Assembly (NCBI GenBank): GCA_039105265.1
Contig: JAPFFF010000001.1
Location: 6,448,001 to 6,512,000, forward strand
Reading direction: 5' to 3'
Length of the DNA stretch: 64,000 nt
Origin: Tritrichomonas musculus
Lineage: Eukaryota; Parabasalia; Tritrichomonadida; Tritrichomonadidae
Shown one piece after another: positions 59,935-64,000 of the stretch. The notes under the pieces were generated by a model that ran no database searches, was not told the origin of the DNA, and was given only the letters and a program-made list of their open reading frames with translations. The position numbers were made by a program, and so were the translations under genes. Numbering within the stretch: position 1 is the stretch's first letter; each line of letters begins with the position of its first letter.

Positions 59935-60390
59935 TCAGATGTAAGTTCTCGCATGATTGTTTGTAGTAAATTCACTCTCTTTTAATGAATTAGATGAAAA
60001 TGTTGGCTTTTCAAGAGGTGCACCAACTGAATCGCCTTTTGCAGATTTATTAATTGATGACAAGGCAGTTTTCACATTTCCTTCTGGGACATATTTTAAT
60101 GCTGTGTCAGCTATGTTTGCTAATCTATTTCTTGTTTTATCGCTCAAGAAGCTTTCACCAAGACCTCTCGCAACTGAACCAATAACACCAGCATGCTTGG
60201 TTAATCCACCTGCTGAAGCATCCAATAATTTACTTGCAAGACCTCCAGTAAAACTATCTGCAGCTCCCATTAATAATTTACCACCTAAACCTACTCCTCC
60301 TTTTATTATCGTTTGCCATGGAGAAAATTCTTTTTGTTTAGCATAATTTGGCTTCCAATAATCTTCTTCTGAATGACGTTGAATTCCCAT
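59935..60390 (-). CDS. Polinton Gly/Ala-rich protein, possible pVI-like
   Basis: 151 residues. Residues 30-90 are Gly/Ala-rich and amphipathic (GGVGLGGKLLMGAADSFTGG). Proteins of this make-up near the packaging ATPase and protease in Polintons and adenoviruses are often internal, membrane-active minor capsid proteins. The comparison with pVI is by composition and position only. Confidence 0.55.
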   Translation of the reverse strand: MGIQRHSEEDYWKPNYAKQKEFSPWQTIIKGGVGLGGKLLMGAADSFTGGLASKLLDASAGGLTKHAGVIGSVARGLGESFLSDKTRNRLANIADTALKYVPEGNVKTALSSINKSAKGDSVGAPLEKPTFSSNSLKESEFTTNNHARTYI

Positions 60391-60408
60391 TTAAAAAATA
60401 ATAAAAAA

Positions 60409-61275
60409 TTATTCAAAATAGTACTTATTAGCAGAAATATTCATTACGAATTTTTCATGTGGTTCTTTATGTTGTAGGTACTCAGCTACTGTCTGTTTAG
60501 TATTTAATGAGTTATTTGTTTGTTGCAACAAGCTCGTAAAATCTTCCTCACTATATCCTGTATAACATATGATATCTGTTGCTAACCTTTTAGCATTCAT
60601 ATGAACAAATCGAATTGTTTGTATTGCCATGATACATGTTAAATTATAGTGTCTTGTTTTGGTTAACAACTTGATAAATTCACTATTACCATTCTTTAAT
60701 AAATCACTACCTGCACAATCATCTAGTATCAATAATGTATTATATGGATATGATGATGTTTCATACTTGACGAGCTTATTTGCTATATATATTATTTTAT
60801 CATTGAGCTCATTTAAATGATGCTTCTCAATGAGCCTCCTCATTTCGTCATTGGTCTCTTTCATTCGAGATAGTACATATTTGACAATGGCATAATACTT
60901 TATCTTTCTTCGAAGATGTCGTTTTAGATAACTCATTAATTCTCTTTCCTTTACATAATCGATTCTTGATTGTATCTGTTTATTAAGTGTTTCAGCTGTT
61001 TTATCCATTTTACCAGAGCTTGAGCAAAATATTATCTTTTGGTAGTATGGATGTTTAAACAACCTCTCTGTTATCATAATATGTCTCCATATCCAAAAAC
61101 TTTTACCAGCACCTGGTTTACCAATTAAAAAGTATATACCGTTTGTGCTAAAAGGATAATCAGGTGATAATGGTTTAATTAATGCTCCATCTATTTCTTT
61201 CATGTTCTTCCGTAAGGTTTCTTTAATCAATGTTTCTACTTTATTTATTAGTTCTGCACTTGGGGGTTCATCCAT
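60409..61275 (-). CDS. Polinton genome-packaging ATPase (FtsK/HerA type)
   Basis: 288 residues. Walker A IGKPGAGKSFW near residue 52 and Walker B LLILDDCAGSD near 180, followed by the sensor-like MAIQTIRFV. Length and order match the A32-like packaging ATPases of Polintons, adenovirus-like and giant viruses, which drive DNA into the capsid. The frame is whole. Confidence 0.92.
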   Translation of the reverse strand: MDEPPSAELINKVETLIKETLRKNMKEIDGALIKPLSPDYPFSTNGIYFLIGKPGAGKSFWIWRHIMITERLFKHPYYQKIIFCSSSGKMDKTAETLNKQIQSRIDYVKERELMSYLKRHLRRKIKYYAIVKYVLSRMKETNDEMRRLIEKHHLNELNDKIIYIANKLVKYETSSYPYNTLLILDDCAGSDLLKNGNSEFIKLLTKTRHYNLTCIMAIQTIRFVHMNAKRLATDIICYTGYSEEDFTSLLQQTNNSLNTKQTVAEYLQHKEPHEKFVMNISANKYYFE

Positions 61276-61285
61276 TTACAAATTT

Positions 61286-62405
61286 TTAAATGTATTTCAT
61301 AATTTTATCTGGTATTGGTTCTCCTTTCTTCTTTTGTTCCAACCAATATTGTCTTTCTGCTGTACCAAGTACTAATGGATTACCTCTCCTTACATCTCTA
61401 ATAGTTTGTCTAGCAAAGGCATCATCACCTTCGACTCCTTCCCATTTTAAATCATACTTACCAGTATCTTCATCAAAGTTATATATTTTTTCAATAATAC
61501 CTTCTTTACCTTCATTTAGTCTTTCAGCTACTTTAATCCTTTTGTCTCTTGTCCTTAACAACCTATATCCAGGGAATGAACTTGTTGAACCATCTTTGGA
61601 CTTGACCACAAACTGGTTACCTTTTTGTGAGTCAACTATATAAGACTCATTAGACAAATTACTTCTTCTTTTACCAAATGGTTCTTTTTCGAGTACTAAC
61701 CTGACCTTCTCACCTGGATTAAAATGATATGGGTTAATGCGTGCATTCTTTTGGATGTACTTTATTTCATCCTCTGGAGTAATATCATTAGGTGCTTTAT
61801 TATCTAAAGACCTATGAGGAGAGTTATTATATATGTTTACCAAATCATGCATCTCCTTTGGTTGAATAAACCTATTTTCACCAATAGCATCTCTTATAGT
61901 TCTCATAAATCTATTAATAATGCCAAGTACATTATGGTTATTCTCAGTTGTTGTTCGGTATTTTATGTTCTTCTCTCTCATGAAGTCTAATACAGTTGAT
62001 GATAAATATGCAGCATCCTCATCACTTGTTATTGAATATACATGAGGTACATCATTAACAAATTTATGAAGTGCTGCCAATACTTCTCTTGCTCCTTTAC
62101 CATTCATAGGATATGCATATGCTTTTCTGAGTGTTGATATTGATGAACATTAGATAATTCAACCCACCTGCCTCTTTATTGTTAATGAAGGTATCCATTT
62201 GATAACCATCAGGGTGTTTCGATACGATAGGTATATATTGTGCTTTTGGTACTCTCTTATCATGTACTACTCTTTCATCAAAGTATTTCTTTGCTTCCTC
62301 TTCATTCAGATTCTCTTGTTTTGCCATGCTAAGGTATTTGTCCAAGGTCCTCCATTTAGCTTTGTTGTATAATTTTTCATATGGGCTTGGTTCTTCTTTA
62401 CTCAT
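61286..62405 (-). pseudogene. Polinton retroviral-type integrase (fossil, broken)
   Basis: A DDE integrase of the retroviral/Maverick class with a chromodomain-like C-terminal segment (GIIEKIYNFDEDTGKYDLKW), which in this family guides insertion. It is broken, by about one visible break. The identity is clear from the catalytic-core style and from its place beside the ATPase and protease genes. Confidence 0.88.
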
Positions 62406-62411
62406 TTATTT

Positions 62412-63413
62412 TTAAATAAACATCTTATCATATTGAAGGAATTGCATTTCGATAACAAATGAATCATTTGGAGGTAGTTTGGTTGGACAATAATAATGAA
62501 CATCACTATAGAAGTCTATCCAAAACCTTTGGTCCATTGAGTTTAACTTGAAGTATTTAATAGGACTATATTCAACATCGCTATTTCCTATATAATTATG
62601 TAATGCTTGTTCACCTATCGATGAATATATTTTGCATGATTGTCTGTCCCATATATTATCGAATATTAATTCCTTACTCCATGTTTGATATTTTTCTGGT
62701 TTATTTTGAAATATGCCATTACCTATATTAAACACATCTGCAAAATCATCATTCCAGGATTTAAGTTTGAAAAAGTTCATATATGGTGCGGTATACTCCC
62801 AATCTTGTTCATTCTTACTGTTAGTATAGTAGTATTTATGATTCTCTGCTTTATTTCTTTCTGTATAAATAATTTCATGAAAACCATTTTTATCATAATA
62901 TCCATCTGTTTGTATATCTCTATCCTGTATATTGTCATCATTTTGAACAAATTTGTCTAATGAAGAAGTTTTAATGTATGACTTGAATGCATGATTAACT
63001 GCATCAAAAAATCCACGTAAATCTCCATCGATTGACACCCAATCAATGACTTTGAAGAATCCATATTCATGATTAGTACCAGTTATATAGTCTTCTTTTA
63101 GTGTTCCATCATTCCATGTTCCACCACAGACAAACTCATATGTTTTCTTATGTATCTTATATATTTCAATCTCTACTTCCATTTTGCGTCGTCTCTTAAT
63201 GATATGTGCTGAACGAACGCCAACAATAGATTCCCCTTTGTTTGCAGTTGACCATTCTGGTGGGAAATTAAACCAATACCTATTAAACTTAGCTTTATCA
63301 TGTTGAGCATCCTCAAGGAAGTAGGCTGTTTCGATTGGAAGAGGTGTATTACCATCATTAACTATATTATCTCGATTAGGATAAAGAGTTTTAACACTTG
63401 GTGGTAATTCCAT
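62412..63413 (-). CDS. Polinton 333-aa protein, possible penton/minor capsid
   Basis: Starts MELPPSVKTLYPNRDN. Mixed beta-rich sequence with SIVGVRSAHIIKRRRKMEVEI near residue 70 and a basic patch; Trp/Tyr-rich further on. Its position between protease and integrase and its size suggest a minor capsid (penton-type) protein, but I do not recognise it directly. Frame whole. Confidence 0.6.
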   Translation of the reverse strand: MELPPSVKTLYPNRDNIVNDGNTPLPIETAYFLEDAQHDKAKFNRYWFNFPPEWSTANKGESIVGVRSAHIIKRRRKMEVEIEIYKIHKKTYEFVCGGTWNDGTLKEDYITGTNHEYGFFKVIDWVSIDGDLRGFFDAVNHAFKSYIKTSSLDKFVQNDDNIQDRDIQTDGYYDKNGFHEIIYTERNKAENHKYYYTNSKNEQDWEYTAPYMNFFKLKSWNDDFADVFNIGNGIFQNKPEKYQTWSKELIFDNIWDRQSCKIYSSIGEQALHNYIGNSDVEYSPIKYFKLNSMDQRFWIDFYSDVHYYCPTKLPPNDSFVIEMQFLQYDKMFI

Positions 63414-63434
63414 TTCGAGTTGAATAAAAAGTCT

Positions 63435-64000
63435 TTATTTATATACAACATCTGTTTCTAATTCATTGTTTTGAAGTTCTCGAAGTATTCTCTTTCTAAT
63501 ATCTGGCATATTGCGTTGTTTAAACTTACCATTTCCTTCATGCAAAAAGGTACGACAAGATTCCATTAGAAACACTCCACAATCCTTGTTATTCCTTTGA
63601 CTAGGTACATCATAATATTTTGCTTTTAACTTACCTGTTCCTGAAATATTGATCCACTTATTAAGTGTCTTTACCTCTGGTGCCATTGACTTATTCTCAG
63701 AGTCATAGCATTCGATTATTTTCTTTGAATATCGAACAATACATAAAACCCAATGTTCTCCATCTGAACAAATGGGGACAAATACTTTATCGAAATGTGA
63801 AAATGACTGTTTACCTGAGATAGGACTTTTCATCAGTTCATGTATTTTTTCCATATCATTAGTCTCATATGCTCTAGAAAGGAGGGTATAAAATGCAGTA
63901 GGTAAAACCAATATTTTCTTTTTATCAAACTCTGCCTCATTTTGACCAGGTTGTTTATTCAATCTCTTTCCTTTGTTATATAGAAGTTTCAAGTAGTCAT
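63435..64000 (-). CDS. Polinton adenain-like cysteine protease, 5' end outside window
   Basis: C48/Ulp1-type cysteine protease: the His in SDGEHWVLCIV, the acidic residue in ECYDSEN, and the Gln and Cys in PSQRNNKDCGVFLME lie in the order His-Asp-Gln-Cys seen in adenovirus protease. It would mature the capsid proteins. The frame is open to the right edge and the first start codon seen in it is only a TTG, so the true start probably lies beyond 64,000. Confidence 0.9.
   Translation of the reverse strand, partial: DYLKLLYNKGKRLNKQPGQNEAEFDKKKILVLPTAFYTLLSRAYETNDMEKIHELMKSPISGKQSFSHFDKVFVPICSDGEHWVLCIVRYSKKIIECYDSENKSMAPEVKTLNKWINISGTGKLKAKYYDVPSQRNNKDCGVFLMESCRTFLHEGNGKFKQRNMPDIRKRILRELQNNELETDVVYK

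Larger units (their letters stand above)
42582..64000. mobile_element. Maverick/Polinton element, right end outside window
   Basis: A block of more than 20 kb with the standard Polinton gene set: family B DNA polymerase, major capsid candidate, packaging ATPase, adenain-like protease, retroviral-type integrase, and several small structural candidates. Most genes are on the minus strand. Base composition and codon use are less AT-extreme than in the host genes, and the genes are spaced by only 10-60 bp. The left limit is uncertain (42.5-43.2 kb). Most frames are open over their full length, so the insertion looks young; the integrase and a helicase-like piece are broken, giving perhaps two to four breaks in what is visible. 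Trichomonad genomes are known for very high Maverick copy numbers. Confidence 0.93.

Noticed and set aside
1-64000. Spliceosomal introns, tRNA, rRNA or snRNA genes
   Set aside because: By eye I found no GTATGT...ACTAACACACAG intron, no interrupted host frame that would need one, and no structured RNA gene. A covariance-model scan could still find small RNAs.

Overview
The window looks like a nuclear contig of a parabasalid flagellate (a trichomonad, most like Tritrichomonas or Trichomonas). The reasoning is: very AT-rich DNA, intronless genes packed on both strands with short AT-rich gaps, Asn/Gln-rich proteins, stop codons often followed by A so that the TAAA polyadenylation tetramer overlaps the stop, a TKL-type kinase fused to Sel1 repeats, an outer-dynein-arm docking protein (so the cell has motile flagella), and a large Maverick/Polinton of the kind that fills trichomonad genomes. 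The species assignment is inference. 

Region 1 (1-19,543) is ordinary host housekeeping: a protein kinase cut by the left edge, an Asn-rich BTB-like protein, an importin-beta family karyopherin, a CLASP-like TOG-domain microtubule protein, a coactosin/ADF-H actin-binding protein, a PTEN-like lipid phosphatase, the COPII coat subunit Sec24, a GCN5-type histone acetyltransferase with bromodomain, an ODAD4/TTC25-like flagellar TPR protein, and a kinase-Sel1 fusion. 

Region 2 (19,544-24,734) is a 5.2-kb stretch with no intact gene and several nested repeats. A pair of 17-bp inverted repeats (TTAAGGGTGTAGTCTCA) bounds about 4 kb. Inside it lies a 123/122-bp satellite built from inverted arms, followed by a 1.5-kb element with 15-bp terminal inverted repeats and an 8-bp target duplication; that element carries remnants of a coding gene on the minus strand. 

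Region 3 (24,735-41,099) is host again: a GRIP-like golgin, a small disordered protein, a secreted thioredoxin-fold protein (CPAC), a calcineurin-like phosphoesterase with a 23-copy 24-bp coding repeat, a multi-pass membrane protein, a NAA25-like N-terminal acetyltransferase subunit, a small possibly myristoylated protein, and a stand-alone katanin p60-type N-terminal domain. The 5' end of the last gene is duplicated 1 kb upstream, where a 942-bp inverted-repeat element with CACT ends interrupts the duplicate copy. 

Region 4 (about 42.6-64 kb, running off the right edge) is a Maverick/Polinton fossil. Its recognisable parts are a family B DNA polymerase, a double-jelly-roll-type major capsid candidate, an FtsK/HerA-type packaging ATPase, a retroviral-type integrase with a chromodomain-like tail, an adenain-like cysteine protease, a 1,819-aa fibre-like protein, and several small unassigned proteins. 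Most of its frames are open, so it looks fairly young; the integrase and a helicase-like fragment are broken. Two tandem-repeat regions sit at the 3' ends of its genes and share a TACTTGTTTTTT core.
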